Positions 1 through 11,390 of a stretch of DNA of 64,000 nucleotides are shown piece after piece. Origin of the DNA: Bryum argenteum (Eukaryota > Streptophyta > Bryopsida > Bryales > Bryaceae); the NCBI GenBank assembly GCA_037043015.1, contig CM073323.1, forward strand, positions 434,001-498,000, read 5' to 3'. The position numbers and the translations under genes were made by a program. Position 1 is the first letter of the stretch, and every line of letters begins with the position of its first letter. The notes beneath the pieces were generated by a model that worked only from the letters and a program-made list of their open reading frames with translations, was not told the origin of the DNA and made no database searches.

Positions 1-1287
1 TCCTCTCGAAAGATGGTGTTCATAAGGGTTGTGAATGTTGAGGGTGCATTGCACAACCCAAAGGGCATCACAAGGAACTCATAAGACCCATACCTTGTGC
101 GGCACGCGGTCTTTTCTACATCCGCATCCGCAATGCGGATTTGGTAGTAACCCGACTTTAAGTCTATGCGACTAAAGTACTTAGCTCCCGCCAATCTATC
201 AAAGAGATCATCAATTCGAGGCAAAGGGTAGTTGTTCTTGATGGTCACCTTATTCAAGGCCCTATAATCAATGCACATCCTAAGCTTGCCATCCTTCTTG
301 TCCACAAAGAGGACCGGTGCACCATATGGTGACTTGCTTGGTCTCACATAACCCCTTTCCAACAAGTCGTTTAGTTGCTTCTTTAGCTCCATCAACTCTT
401 TTTGGTTTAACCGATAAGGTGCCTTAGAAGGTGGCTCAGCTCCAAGGTAGCACCTCGATCTTGTGATCCACTTCTCTTCTTGGGGGTAGCTCTTTGGGTA
501 ACTCATTGGTAAGCACATCCTTGTACTTGGCCAACACCTCTTGAATTTCTTTGGGAAGTGGTTGTTGCACCCCCTTCCCCTCATGCCCAAGTTGCTCTTC
601 ACGAGCCATCACCACAAATTGATGTTCCAACATTTGGTCTAAAGAGACCAAGTTTAATTTGCCCCCCGCTATTGAAGGGCCACGAGTTAACTTCAACACT
701 AACTCCTTGCCATCACGGCGCACCACTAACCGTGCTGGCTTGCGCCTCACATCCACTGTGTGCGCCTCAAAGAAGGTATCCCCTAAGATGAGGTCTACCT
801 CATCCATCTCACATAATGTGAAATTCTCAACAAACTCTAATGTCCCACACTTCAAGGTCACTTGCAACGCCACTTCCTCCGTCTTGTGCGGTTCGCCCTT
901 TGCAAAACGCACATTGATGGGCTTGCTTGCCTTTTGCAGTGGCAAGCCCAACTCCCTTGCTAGTTTGGGACTCATGAAGGAGTGCGTTGCCCCTGTATCA
1001 ACCAAACATGAGACATCTTTGTCCTTCACTTGGGCCTCAAGAAACAAGAGGCCCGGCCTTGGCTTGAGGCTACTTGCCTTGGCCACAAAACCTCCTTCTA
1101 GTATGCGGTCTTCAACACAAGCAAGACTTGCAATGGTACTCACCTTCTTGTCGGGGCACTCCGCAATGAAGTGGCCAATCTTGCCACAACCATGGCACCT
1201 CTTGGCCTTGGTGTCATCACCTTTGTCTCCCCCTTTAGATGGCTTTCCCCCTTGGTGTTCCTTTTTGTTTGATGCTCCACCATCCAC
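1..1287 (-). pseudogene. pol fragment: aspartic protease and N-terminal reverse transcriptase
   Basis: From 1287 down to 436 one frame encodes a CCHC knuckle (CHGCGKIGHFIAEC), then a retropepsin with the active-site motif DTGATHS, followed by the protease-RT linker. The frame closes at 436-438. In the next frame, positions about 435 to 1 encode RT fingers and palm: a [19 protein letters not shown] block, then a block reading [13 protein letters not shown] and [12 protein letters not shown]. The YxDD box lies beyond the window edge. The shift is explained by one extra base in the CCTTGG stretch at about 443-448. I call it a pseudogene because of this shift, though a base-calling error would look the same. 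Confidence 0.85.
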
Positions 1288-2284
1288 TTGTCCCTTGTGT
1301 TTGTTGCCAAAGCCAAACTTCTTGCGCTCTTTGCCTCGAGCCGCATTCTTATTTGATCCGCTTTGTTGAGAGGGGCCACTTGACTTCCTCTCGGGTCCAT
1401 CACCTCAATCCTTTCAACAATCTTGATGATGCCCGCCACATCCTCAGGAAGTTTTGGGAACTTGAACAAGGCATCCACCACCCACTTTTGAAGCCCACCC
1501 AAAAAGATGCACTTCTTAGAGAACTCATCCATCTTGGGTGTGGCATTCATTTGGGCATTGAAGTCACGCACATAGGCCTTGAGAGACCCAATGTGCCTCA
1601 TTTGCACCAAGTTCATGCCTTCCCTCAACTCCTGATACTCTGGTGTGAAGCGTTCACTCAACAAGTCTTTGAAGCCACCCCAAGTCAAGTTTGCCACCAA
1701 CTCCGGCTCTTGCTCCTTTTTGCTTGTCCACCATTGAAGAACATGATCCTTGAGAAATGTCACCGCAATGGAAACCTTGTCCTCCTCATCCGGCTTTTGG
1801 ACATCATAGTAGTTATCCATCTCAAGAAGGAATTCCTTCACCTTCCTTGCCTTACCAAGTCCCGAGAAGGTGCTTGGCATGTTTACCTTAGCCAACTTTT
1901 TGGTGGAAGATGAAGGTCGGGACCCTTGCATCATGAGGTGTTCAATCAACCTCTCTTGGCGATCCCTTTCTTCCTTCCCACGCTTGAGCTCTTGATTCAC
2001 GGAGTCCATGAACTCAAGCATTCTCATTTGGAAAGCCAATTGAGGATCTTGTTTTTCCACCCCTTGGGAAGACTCTAGGCGTCTCGACCTAGAGCGCTCC
2101 TCTTCACCCAAGGGCTCCTCTTGAAGTGACAATTCCATTTGCTCATTGCCCTCACTAGTGGCAGCTTGCTCATTGGAGTCATGAGAATGAGCCTCACTTG
2201 TAGGATCGGGTCTTTGTTCCCCCTCGTGCGTGGCCGCTTGGAAGCTCCAGGCTCATCACCCTCAATGGTCTTCTTCTTGCCCAT
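1140..2284 (-). pseudogene. gag of the Ty3/gypsy element, frameshifted
   Basis: The likely start is ATG at 2284 (MGKKKTIEGDEPG), because this lies just inside the LTR. The frame is lost at a run of five G (2219-2223) and continues one frame over as a charged N-terminus. After it comes a typical gag capsid-like region containing FLLEMDNYYD, LQWWTSKK, WGGFKDLLSERFTPEYQ and the LKAYVRDFNAQM block. A further shift near 1390 separates the capsid from the CCHC zinc knuckle carried in the 436-1287 frame. Gag would coat the element RNA in cytoplasmic particles. With both shifts it cannot give a normal product unless the shifts are sequence errors. Confidence 0.85.
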
Positions 2285-2318
2285 TGCTCCTCACAACTTT
2301 GCACTTGGGTACTAAAAG

Positions 2319-2332
2319 CCTGCTCGATACAA
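2319..2332 (-). promoter_or_regulatory. degenerate primer binding site (initiator-Met tRNA type)
   Basis: On the minus strand one base separates the LTR end (GCGACA) from TTGTATCGAGCAGG. The usual plant initiator-Met PBS is TGGTATCAGAGCAGG, so this is a match with one substitution and one deleted base. Position and partial match support the call; the decay fits the broken coding region. Confidence 0.6.
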
Positions 2333-2333
2333 G

Positions 2334-3629
2334 TGTCGCAACCCTTGCTAGCTCACCTTGGCTTACACCAACTTTTTCCCAACTCTAGCAAGTGTCACGA
2401 GCGCTAACTCTGCACATCCCCCACATGCACAAAGTTAGCTCTCCATACCAACCACCAAGCTCACCGCTTGGTTATCAATCCCTCTTACTCATGCAACCGG
2501 GACTCAACCCCTTCGTAGGTAGCCAATGGTTAGGTGCGGACTTCCACTTGTGTCCAAGGCCCAACTTGGTGGCACTCCCATACCACGCGGCCTAACCGCA
2601 CTTGGTGGTGTCTCCTCACCACCGCCCATGACCACCATGGTGACCCCAAGGCCACCAAGTAATCACAACGCCGGCGGTGAGACACCACCCCACATCGGTA
2701 GCACTCATGGTCCTCATTTTGCCTATATGAGTCCCCGTGGTGAAGCCCCAACACTAGCTCCCCCACCGGGACTCACCTTGTCCTTATGAGCCACCGTGGT
2801 GAAGCCCCAACACTAGCTCCACCCACCGTGCCTCATTTTGCACTTTGAGTCCCCATGGTGGAGCCCCAACACTAGCTCCACCCATTGGGACTCACCTTGG
2901 CTTGGGAGTCCCCATGGTGAGGCCCCAACACTAGCCACACCACTCGGGACTCCCACCTTGGTCACCACCAAGGCACCATGGGAGTGGGGAGGGAGACCAG
3001 CCCTCCCCATAGTATACTCTGTGGGATTCGGCAGCCCCCTGGTCCTAGGTGAAGGGCTGGACCCTCACACCTGTAAGGTTTGGAAGACCACCCAATCTCC
3101 CAATGCCTTAGCCGCTGGAAGGCCCCGGGAGACTTCCCGAACCTTCCAGGGCTCGTATCTACCTCGTCCCGCATCCAAACGCGACGAGCGACCACTCTAT
3201 CGACATCTACTCGTCAAGTAGATGCCGATAGACACCTTACTTGCCTCATTCCGACAATTATTGAGGGAGTTATGCCCCTCTGAAGATTCGGGAGTCCCGG
3301 GCCAGCTTCCCAGTCCAGCACTGTCCCTGGACAGCACTCCCTTTAGTCCCACAATCTTCCAACTCCCATAACTTTTAGCTCACACCTCCAACTGAGGTGC
3401 TCCTTAGCATCCCGGAATCGTGGCAACATGAGCTTCCATAATCTCATGTCCATTCCGTCGTGGCTCCTAGTCTCCGTGGGTGAGAGGCGTCTCCAACGCC
3501 CGGGGTCCTCTCCCACACTAGGCCCACTTAGGTTACCTTCACCTTGGCACCCCAAGGCCCGGGCGTCACTCCGGTGTCCCCCTTGGGCCCTTGGTGTTGC
3601 GGGCACTCCTCAAGGAGAGGTGCGCGACA
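2334..3629 (-). repeat. 5' LTR of the Ty3/gypsy element (1296 bp)
   Basis: The LTR begins TGTCGC and ends GCGACA when read on the minus strand, giving perfect 6-bp terminal inverted ends. Boundaries were set by comparison with the inverted copy at 24922-26216, which is flanked by a clear target duplication. The two copies match along their whole length with few differences. Position 2333 is the first base outside on the gag side; 3630 is the first base outside on the upstream side. Confidence 0.9.
2729..2964. repeat. four 59-bp tandem repeats inside the LTR
   Basis: Units start at 2729, 2788, 2847 and 2906, each opening with GAG(T/C)C and containing CCCCAACACTAGC. The same array is in the solo LTR (about 25587-25822). 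Such arrays in U3 regions often carry enhancer activity; here that is only an inference. Confidence 0.8.
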
Positions 3630-3699
3630 CCCGATCAGGGCGCCGAGTCAGTGTTCGTCCACGACCCGATCAAGGCGCCGAGTCAGCGTTCGTCATCGG
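3630..3699. repeat. two 35-bp tandem repeats abutting the LTR
   Basis: CCCGATCA(G/A)GGCGCCGAG opens units at 3630 and 3665. The retrotransposon LTR ends exactly at the first unit boundary. The region from 3700 to 4084 holds AT-rich DNA in which I see no gene. Confidence 0.75.
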
Positions 3700-4084
3700 C
3701 CCGTTAAGCTCGCTCAGGCATAAGTTAGGCGACAAAAAATGTTTATTATTTTTTTTACAAAAAAACTTTATGAAAAAGCAGTTTTAAATTCTGTAATCGA
3801 ATATTCCAAGTCATCCGTGGCTGCCACGCTGGCAAGGGAAGGGGGATAAAGAGTTCCGATTTATTTATCTTGAAAATGATTATCCAACCCCCGGTTGGCA
3901 CGTATTTTAAAAGAAGAGTCACAACCAGATTAAAGGTTTGAATAATGTAATTACGTATTTGTACCCGTAAGTATGTTTAACGGTATCCATTGGGCATTAC
4001 GGACAGTCTAGGTGGTTAAAAAAGGCATCGGAGGCCATTGTATTGCATCTGAATGTTGCACATAATTACGACAACACGTAGCAT

Positions 4085-4857
4085 CTACTCTAAGAATGTG
4101 AAGGCCAATATGGGCCCGGTGTCACTCATGACATTTAGAAAAAAGGTCATATCAGTTACCTCCTCCTCTAAGACTTGTTCAGTGATGTCCACTTCTTTCT
4201 CCGACGCAGAAAGATCCTTCAATGGATCTAATTGCTCATCGTCACCAAGGCTATGTTTACCATCCTCCTCATCATTTCCACCACTTACATATTCCTCCCC
4301 ATCATCTTCCTGGGTCTTACCTGCATCATCCTAGATTATATAAAATTATGTCAGATTAGACAAAGTACACTTTACGTCGTCTCAACTTTGAGCTATCAAC
4401 GAACCTCTCTTTCGGAATCCACCGCCACACCATCACCTCCAATGTAGTAACTCAAAGACTCGCTCGATATTGAAGTCCGTCTCCCATGTTCTAGCTCATC
4501 GCCTATGCTCTTCCACTCCGACGGTTCACTAGATTTCTTTGTCTCTGCGATCTCCACAACCGTGTCAAGATTGATAGAACGCATCTTCACACTCCGCCTA
4601 AACTGTGGCCCAACCTCTTCATCGTCTCCGTCAATATCCGCAAGACCACGCTCGTCTCCACTTGATCGAGATACTCCCCCCTTACGCAATGCACTCCGCT
4701 TTAACGCTTTCGTATTACTAAACCTTGTCCCACCCCTCCGTTTCTTTCTCTTAGGCATACTCTCATTCGATCTCTCAGATCCCTGGCTCACAGCATCCAT
4801 GACCTCTAGTCCTTCTAGAATCAGACACAACTGGAATGCACTCAAATCCTGAACCAA
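4085..4857 (-). CDS. small acidic protein with a basic nuclear-signal-like stretch, two exons recognised (hypothetical)
   Basis: No family recognised. Exon 1 (4857-4405) includes PKRKKRRGG, a classical basic nuclear-import-like motif, then Ser/Glu-rich charged sequence. A 74-nt intron (4404-4331, weak donor GTTCGT, acceptor ATCTAG) joins in phase 0 to exon 2 (4330-4085), which is strongly acidic (TQEDDGEEY, GGNDEEDG) and ends in TAG. The join keeps the frame and the composition, which is my evidence for the intron. A CAG acceptor-like site just upstream of 4857 means the true 5' end may lie in an earlier exon. It is divergent from the transposase gene starting at 5518 and shares about 660 bp of upstream DNA with it. 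A regulatory or chromatin role is conceivable but not shown. Confidence 0.45.
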
Positions 4858-5517
4858 AATACAACAGACAATGAAAGGGTCGATATCGTCTTTCTCCTTC
4901 TATTTAAACACTTTCCACTACCTTGCAAGAGACTTAACTTCTTTACTTCCTCATTAATTATAGCAACTGCAATGACGGCCCACAGAGCGCCATATATGAC
5001 AGTATCTGACAACTGATGTTATTCCGATTCTAAAATATACATTCAGCTACTCTGACAAGGACGGCCGCCGTCAGCATTCCGAAATTAAAGACTGCACAAT
5101 TCAATGAACCTGTATAATCTTGTGCACTCACTGACATGATCAAATGACATGAAAGTAACCAACTAGGTAATTTAATTCACAGTAATTCACTTTATGGGCT
5201 GCAAAGTGACAGTCTATGACATGGGATGCTAATTTAATTTTCGAATTTAGATACAAATGGTCTGACAATGACGGCCGCCACCGCTTTTCCAAAACTGTTA
5301 CTGTCAACACTTGCGATTAACATCATTAATTACAATTGTCTAATTGTATTTAACATTTACTATTCAACAATCTAATTGTCAAGTTTATTCAATCTACTGT
5401 ACTTATTTACATCAATACAAATTCCAACAACCAAAGTCTTCTTATAAACTCCATCATACCTTGTCTGTATCCTTTTCTCACTCCCACCGTCGATACTCGT
5501 TGGTTCTCTCGCTCCTT
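4858..5517. other. shared intergenic region of the divergent gene pair
   Basis: AT-rich, no ORF of note. A motif TCTGACAA(G/T)GACGGCCGCC occurs at about 5053 and 5260, with a weaker relative (CAATGACGGCC) near 4971. Repeated GC-rich blocks in otherwise AT-rich DNA between two divergent genes make candidate regulatory sites. A pyrimidine-rich tract with CTCACTCCCACC precedes the ATG at 5518. Confidence 0.4.
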
Positions 5518-8500
5518 ATGGCTTCCTCCTCTTCTGAACCCTCTCATGCAGATGTCGTTGAGATTGTATCACGGGGAGCACTTGTTCCCATTTGCCTGTC
5601 CGTAGGGCTTGAAGGTATCGTAGAGATCACTGCATCGTGGCTTGGAATTCGATTCGGGTACGATGCATCTTCCCTGTGGTTAGAGAGAGAAGTTCTTGAA
5701 CCCGTTACTAACCATGTTCAGTATTCCCTGGTCGTAGATCCTATCATCTTAGAGAATAATACTACAATTTGGAAGCTTACTGCTGGAAAGTACCGCCTCT
5801 ATGGTTTGACAGAGTCCGTCATGAACGCCTCAATAGTTCTCCTGACCCCACGTAGTTCATCTACAATCTCCACAGTAGCTCCCGGTCTTGCTCGTGTCAA
5901 GGTCGAACCAGGTCTGGAAGTCACCATTGACATATCGGATTCATCAGAAGACGAGAAGAAGTATCTTCGGCAGCCATGTCGTCTGTCGTCTGCAATTCCA
6001 TTGCAACCTCCTATTAGGGATAACTACCTAAGAGCCACCCCTCCTTTACTTACATCGGAAAATGTGGAACCCAAAAAAATACTTCCATCCCTCTGCAATC
6101 TCGCTAGAATGCCCAGTAGCAAGACTCTCCTCAAAAAAATAGATTTCAAAACCATCCGCACTGTCAACGTATCTTTCTTGCCTCCGTCATTCAATGGCGA
6201 TATTCTCTTCATCTTTCCGCCGACTCTTCCGTCAGCAACTCACAAGGTCGCGAAGTCCATGGAGGGGATGGATAAACGGTACGACGGTCATGTGTGGACT
6301 AGGACGATGACCACCAACATCAGCAATACGCAAGGGTTGTCTTTCCGATACTCCAACTGTGTAGGACATTTACAGTGCCACAACCCTAACTGCGACTTCT
6401 TGCAACGACCTGATCGAGTCGCTGGTGTGAACGATGTGGAGTTTGAAGGCATAACCAAGGACCCCTTTCCGGTAGGCGGAGCGCCCCCACCCACCTCTAC
6501 GTTGGTCTGTAAGCTTTGCAAAGATCCTCCTGTTTGTGTTGCGCCTTGTACTGCAAAGATCTTTTACGTAGTTGGAGAAGATTGTCAGGAGCGTGCATGT
6601 GTCCATATAGGAACGCACGAACACCCTGTCAAAGTTGGAGATTATAGATGTGTAAGAAAACAAATAGATGAGTTACTAGAAGAGCATGTTGACCGTAATC
6701 CTCAGGCAACCGTTTCTAAAATTGTTATGGAAACGAGCAAAGACTTGTTGGGTAACTTACTTCTCCGTGACGAAGGTGACCCCGAAACTGGCAACCTTTC
6801 TCTTCAGCAGCTGGAACCAGTCTTTGAACAATGCAAAGAGTTAAACTCTCCCAGCATGCGCAATCGTATCTACACTTTCAAGTACTTGCGTAGGTATGGC
6901 ATTCTCGATGGGATCACAAAGCTCAGAGGTCTCAGCAACTGGGCATATGTGCAACGCAACATGTTCCCTGGCCAAGGCGACGAATCGGAGAAAGTCTTCA
7001 TCTTCAAGATGTCCGAGGTCGGCCCCGGTAGCGGTGTTGATCTGGTCCGACGTATGCAACCTGGAGGAAATCTCTCCCACGCATGGATGATGTTCGACCA
7101 TGTCAAACGCGTTACGGATTGGACCACCATGGCCTGCCACGTGTACGACTCACGTTACCAACGCATTCTAACCATTGCATGCTGTGATTTTCAGTCAGAG
7201 GACAAAGATGCTCAACTCGTCTTCTGGAAGAACCTAAATCATGTGATGGCAAGGAATGGAGTCCCTAAGCCGCAGTTCCAAGGATTTATGGCTGATAGTG
7301 CCCAAGCCAATTGGAACGCTGTGCGCATCGTCTACGGCTCTGGAAACCCTGCTGTCCCCATGGAAGGCCGCGAACGCACATGTTATTTCCACTGGACACA
7401 GTCTCTTGAGAAACATACGAAACAATACATTGTGCCGGAATTGCAAGGCCAACACCGGATTCTCTGTAAGCAGTACAAGGATGCGCGCACCATGGAAGAG
7501 GCTGAGACCCGATATTGGGCTATACGAGCGTGGTGGGCATCCTCGAAGGCCGCCTCCGAAGTTGGTTTAGAACACTTAGGTCATTGGCTTGCGTACTGGC
7601 ACTTCAGATACAGACAATGGGGTGGATTTATGGAACTGGTAAGTATCCAATTATTGTGGTGTCTTTGCTTATGACATGCTCTAGGGATGCTTCTCGAATG
7701 TTCAGAACGTACCAAAGAAATTGACAGTTATTGTTTTAATAATATATATTATTAGTTGATTTTTTATGTGGATTTATATACTTTGAATCTAGTTTAAGTA
7801 CAAATCTAAATTCTGAATAAAATCTTCGTACATGTGTACATTGCAGGAAAAAATATATTCGGCCGAAGAACTTGCAGAGATGCCTTCATGTAATCTTGCG
7901 GAGTCAATCCATAACAAGTGGCTGCAAGCGTCTGGCAATAAGGGTAGGGATCTCTACGTCGCAGCTGTTGACGACTACGTTCGCGCATTCCTCCAAGTTG
8001 TTGGCTACCATCAGTTCAACAAAGGCGGTGCAAGTGGTTCTGGACCATCCGTAGAAGAACTTCGTCAGCGCCTTTATACCGCCCAACGTCGGGCTAATCG
8101 ATCTGGCAATCCATCTTGCCTCAACAAGGCTGTTATGGACTTCCCTGAAGCTGAAGCTTACTGTACACGTGACGCCCACTTGGAGGGGGCAGAGATTTTT
8201 GGTTCCAGGAAACGGAAGGCTGATGTTCCCATTGGTGCTGAAGATGAAACTCATCGACCTGACACCGTGAGTTACTCACGTCCTCGAATAGGGAGAAGAG
8301 TCACACGAGCTCTTGCTGAGAATCTCAGTCCTATCCACGAAGAAGATGAAGTTCATGAGGAACCGATGGAACCCCTCGCTTCTCCAAGACCCAGTATTCA
8401 GCGCGTCATTGCTATCCAAGAGACGAGGGTGAATGAGCGTCTATGGCACATTGCTCGTTTGAAGGAATCCTCATCCAAGGCTTGTTGGGGTATTATGGCT

Positions 8501-9298
8501 AAGACCAGGAAGAAATGCGATTCCCGCATTGTCCAAAACGGAAAGGCGACCGCAGCTCCAACTTACACCGGAGTATGGCAACGTCCTCAAGAGGGACCCA
8601 AAAAAACTGACCGGTTTTTCTTTTGTCCAGACGACATTGAGCGTTGTGTGAAAGGCAGTCGTCGTAAATGGATTGAGCCGTTCTCTCGTAAACAAGGACG
8701 ACCGCCTATCCCCTCTGTTTGGCCCGTGAAGATTGGGACCAATCTGACAGTCGACGAAATAGAGGCGTTGGAGAATGCGGGTTTTCGGCTCCCACAAAAG
8801 AAACGCCTTCCTCTCAACCGCACATTCAATACTTCTGCGCCACCGAGAGACTTGTCACATATTCCTGTGCCGGACAAGGCTGATCTGTACCCCAAATCAC
8901 GCAAGTCTAAAGTTCTTCGACGCATCAAGGCCGTGACTTCGAAGCACATGAAGAACATTGACTCAGCTCGTGCCATGGAGGCAAAAATACTCGAGGTGAC
9001 CATGATACCTCAACCTGGTTTTGGATGTATCGTTGCTTTGGAGTCGGATTCAGAATCTATCTATAAACTCTCTCTAAGTGAGAACCCTGAGTGTTCTTGC
9101 CCGGTGTTCAAAAAAACCATAACTAAGTTAGGACGAAAAGGCGAACCGTATAGACATTGCAAGCACCTATACTTCGTGTTGGTATTGGTATGCAAATTTG
9201 ATATTGATAGAGACCTCTTCATCCACACGCCCACCCTCAGTTTCAACGAGGTGAAAACCATTCTAGAGCGGGGAATCCTAGACCAAGTTAGAGAGTAG
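5518..9298 (+). CDS. MULE-type transposase-like protein with SWIM zinc finger (two exons)
   Basis: Exons 5518-7638 and 7847-9298 are joined by a 208-nt intron (GTAAGT donor, TTGCAG acceptor, phase 0), giving about 1190 residues. The start at MASSSSEPSH is chosen over an upstream in-frame ATG at 5344, whose leader is low-quality sequence. Residues about 280-370 form a Cys/His cluster (CVGHLQCHNPNC to CVHIGTHEHP), like the FLYWCH/GCM-type DNA-binding modules of these transposases. The catalytic core shows D527 (MFDHVK), D593 (FMADSAQANW) and the MULE CxxH signature CYFH (622-625). After the intron comes NLAESIHNKW, conserved in MULEs. Near the C-terminus CSCP and RHCKH form a SWIM finger. A full frame with an intron suggests an active or domesticated gene. 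I did not find terminal inverted repeats by eye. Confidence 0.85.
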
Positions 9299-9723
9299 AC
9301 TACCTCAAGGTCACATTACGTAAACCAACATCCACATCTACCCATTCTACATGTTATCCCTGTAATCGTGTGTTTCACACGTTATTTATTTTGATTTCAG
9401 CGTTTACAAAAGTCAATAAATGTATCCCTATTTACAAAAATTTATGAACTGCTATACAACTTCGTCTTCCGATTTCAAAGTTATGATATACTAGCCTACT
9501 CTGTAAAATTTGTAAATGTCTCTTAACGTTTGAAGAACGTGGTTTAAGTCTACCAAATTTCAGAATTTTTAGCCTTATCTCCACGGGTTTAGGAACACAA
9601 AACCACGGTAATAAGTCAAGAATATTCGAATATTCTTGAGAATATTCCAGAAAAAATAGTAAAATATTATGTTTAGAAATTTTTTTGCTAAGAATACCAA
9701 TTCACCGCTCAAATTCCTGAAAC
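9299..9723. other. 3' flank of the transposase gene
   Basis: AT-rich with an AATAAA-like signal (TCAATAAATG near 9412) suited to polyadenylation of the preceding gene. No ORF of note. It contains the palindrome described at 9616. Confidence 0.5.
9616..9652. promoter_or_regulatory. 24-bp perfect palindrome forming heat-shock elements
   Basis: Positions 9616-9639 form a perfect palindrome. It contains GAATATTC twice back to back, and a third GAATATTC follows at 9640-9647, then CAGAA. GAA-ta-TTC-ca-GAA at 9640-9652 is a perfect three-unit heat-shock element (alternating GAA/TTC at 5-bp steps). It lies about 75 bp upstream of the small ORF at 9727 and 320 bp after the transposase stop. Confidence 0.5.
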
Positions 9724-9726
9724 TTG

Positions 9727-9945
9727 ATGGCTCAACGCTCACCGCTCACCGCTCTCCGCTCACACGGTAGCTACGTCCGGGCGGCGGCTGCGGAGCGTAC
9801 AGCCAAAAATGTATTGAGGACTAATGACAAGTGCTGGGATGAAAAGTTGCACGTTGCGTACAGACGGATCGAGGTTTTGCAGAAGGAGATAGAGGGTCTT
9901 AGGGTCAAGGCGAACTCGACATCAGCAGAATGTCCGATGGAGTGA
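9727..9945 (+). CDS. short coiled-coil ORF (hypothetical, 72 aa)
   Basis: Starts at ATG 9727 (MAQRSPLTAL) and ends TGA at 9945. The middle (NDKCWDEKLHVAYRRIEVLQKEIEGL) has heptad-like spacing. It resembles the general style of the C-terminal coils in family A but shows no clear alignment. It may be an exon fragment or a chance ORF. Confidence 0.25.
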   Translation: MAQRSPLTALRSHGSYVRAAAAERTAKNVLRTNDKCWDEKLHVAYRRIEVLQKEIEGLRVKANSTSAECPME

Positions 9946-11390
9946 GTGGATGCCAGTCCAGGACTTTGTTCCAAACAGTTGGCGATGCCCAAATTATGCG
10001 GCTTTAGGGTGTGGGATGGAGGGGTTTTAGAGTCGGTCCATCCCGGAACGGGGGAGCAGCTCCTGCCTGCCTGCGTACTGTATTCGTTCCGTCCTGGCCG
10101 CTCGGTCCCCCCCCCTCCCACCCCCTGCAACCGGAATCTACAAAGCGTCCGGTCCGGAAATGAGGCAAAGGGGTTTTAGGGGGTTCAGGGCCGGGGTGTC
10201 CTAACCGGGAAGGAATCAGCGACGATGGGTATGCATGCCAGTACGATCCTGAGCCCTTCACTCAGTAAATAGGACGAACTGTTCTGTGAACCAGAAAAAA
10301 CTTGACAAAGGTGTGGTCCGGCACCTAAAAACCGCACTACATTTTTCAATGAAGCGTGCATGTCGAAGTCCTCGTCTGGAACACGTGCATGCCATGTGGT
10401 GATGTGTTTCTCCTTTTTTCAAGAGCACCGTGATGCTCGATTCCTTTCTCACGGTTGTTCAGCTACTGCACCCATTCGTCCGCACGGCGCTACTCCATGT
10501 TCGGTATTAGGGTTTACGGGGGGTCGGGGTCGTCCCGTTTGTCCAGCCCGCTCGCCGTCCCGTTCGCTCGGCTTTTAGGTCGCCGCCCCCGCCGCCCCCG
10601 CCGCCCCCGTCGACGTTTCCGTCCGTCGTGCACACCCCCCTCTTGACCTGTCCGTCGGTCCTCCATTCACGCCGTCCATAAAACCCGACACGGCCTAAAA
10701 CCGCTGCTCCTACGACCGCGCCATCGTCCTGTTCGCGGCTTTTTGGGTTCAGGGGTTTAGGGTTTAGTACCGCCCCCGACCATCCGCACCCCATCCGAGA
10801 CGGACACAGCGTCTCCGTCCGACCCGCGCGGCCAAGACGGCGTTCAGCCCGCAGGGACCCTCGGGTGAAGGGGGTTCATTTCAGACGGCGCACGTTCTGA
10901 CACCCTGGGTCGACCCCCTGAGCCCATCACAGCCCCGCGGCCTTGACCTATCCATGTCGCACTCATCGTGGCGTGCGCCTCGTCTGCCAATCCTCAACTC
11001 CCGCGCGTCGGAAATCTTTCCCGGAGAGTATTTGAAGGGGTGAGTAACCCTTTCGAAAGTCCCCTGTTCTTTTTCTTTTCATTTTTTATTATTTATTTTA
11101 TTATTATTTTATTTTTTTTATCGCCTTGCTCTCCTCTGCGTGTCTTTGCGGCGACCCGAGTCTCTTTTTGTTGCGGGTCCGTTGGGTCAGCGGCACCGCA
11201 CTGGTCTCCAGGGACCGGTTTCAGGGCGGGAGAGATCGCCCGTCTTTGGGGTTTAGGGGTGGGGGTGGGGGTGGGGGTGGGAGGGGGGGGGAACCCTTGT
11301 ATTTTTTATTCGATAGGACTCACGCCTTTCCCCAAGTCAGACACATCGTCCTCCCCGATCGCGGGTTTAGGAGCGAGGCTTCAAGGCGTA
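9946..11390. other. intergenic DNA with GTCCG-rich and TTTAGGG motifs
   Basis: No supported gene. GTCCG-type repeats cluster at about 10540-10680, with CCGCCGCCC blocks beside them. Single TTTAGGG-type motifs are scattered (for example 10755-10770). A T/A-rich stretch at 11070-11125 and a (GGGGGT)n tract at 11255-11292, able to form G-quadruplexes, lie upstream of the kinase ATG. Confidence 0.6.

Larger units (their letters stand above)
1..3629 (-). mobile_element. Ty3/gypsy LTR retrotransposon, 5' part only (runs off the left edge)
   Basis: Read on the minus strand, the order is LTR (3629-2334), a primer-binding-site-like sequence, gag, a zinc knuckle, protease, then reverse transcriptase that is cut by the start of the window. 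This gag-PR-RT order is what is visible here; integrase and the 3' LTR must lie outside the window. The coding part is degenerate, with at least three one-base frame changes (near 2219-2223, between about 1380 and 1400, and near 444-445). A near-identical LTR occurs alone and inverted at 24922-26216, so the family moved at least twice in this window. Lineage within Ty3/gypsy is uncertain because integrase is not visible. Confidence 0.9.

Noticed and set aside
2392..3787. Plus- and minus-strand ORFs in 2.4-3.8 kb and their mirror set at 24.9-26.2 kb
   Set aside because: They lie in LTR sequence and exist twice only because the LTR does.
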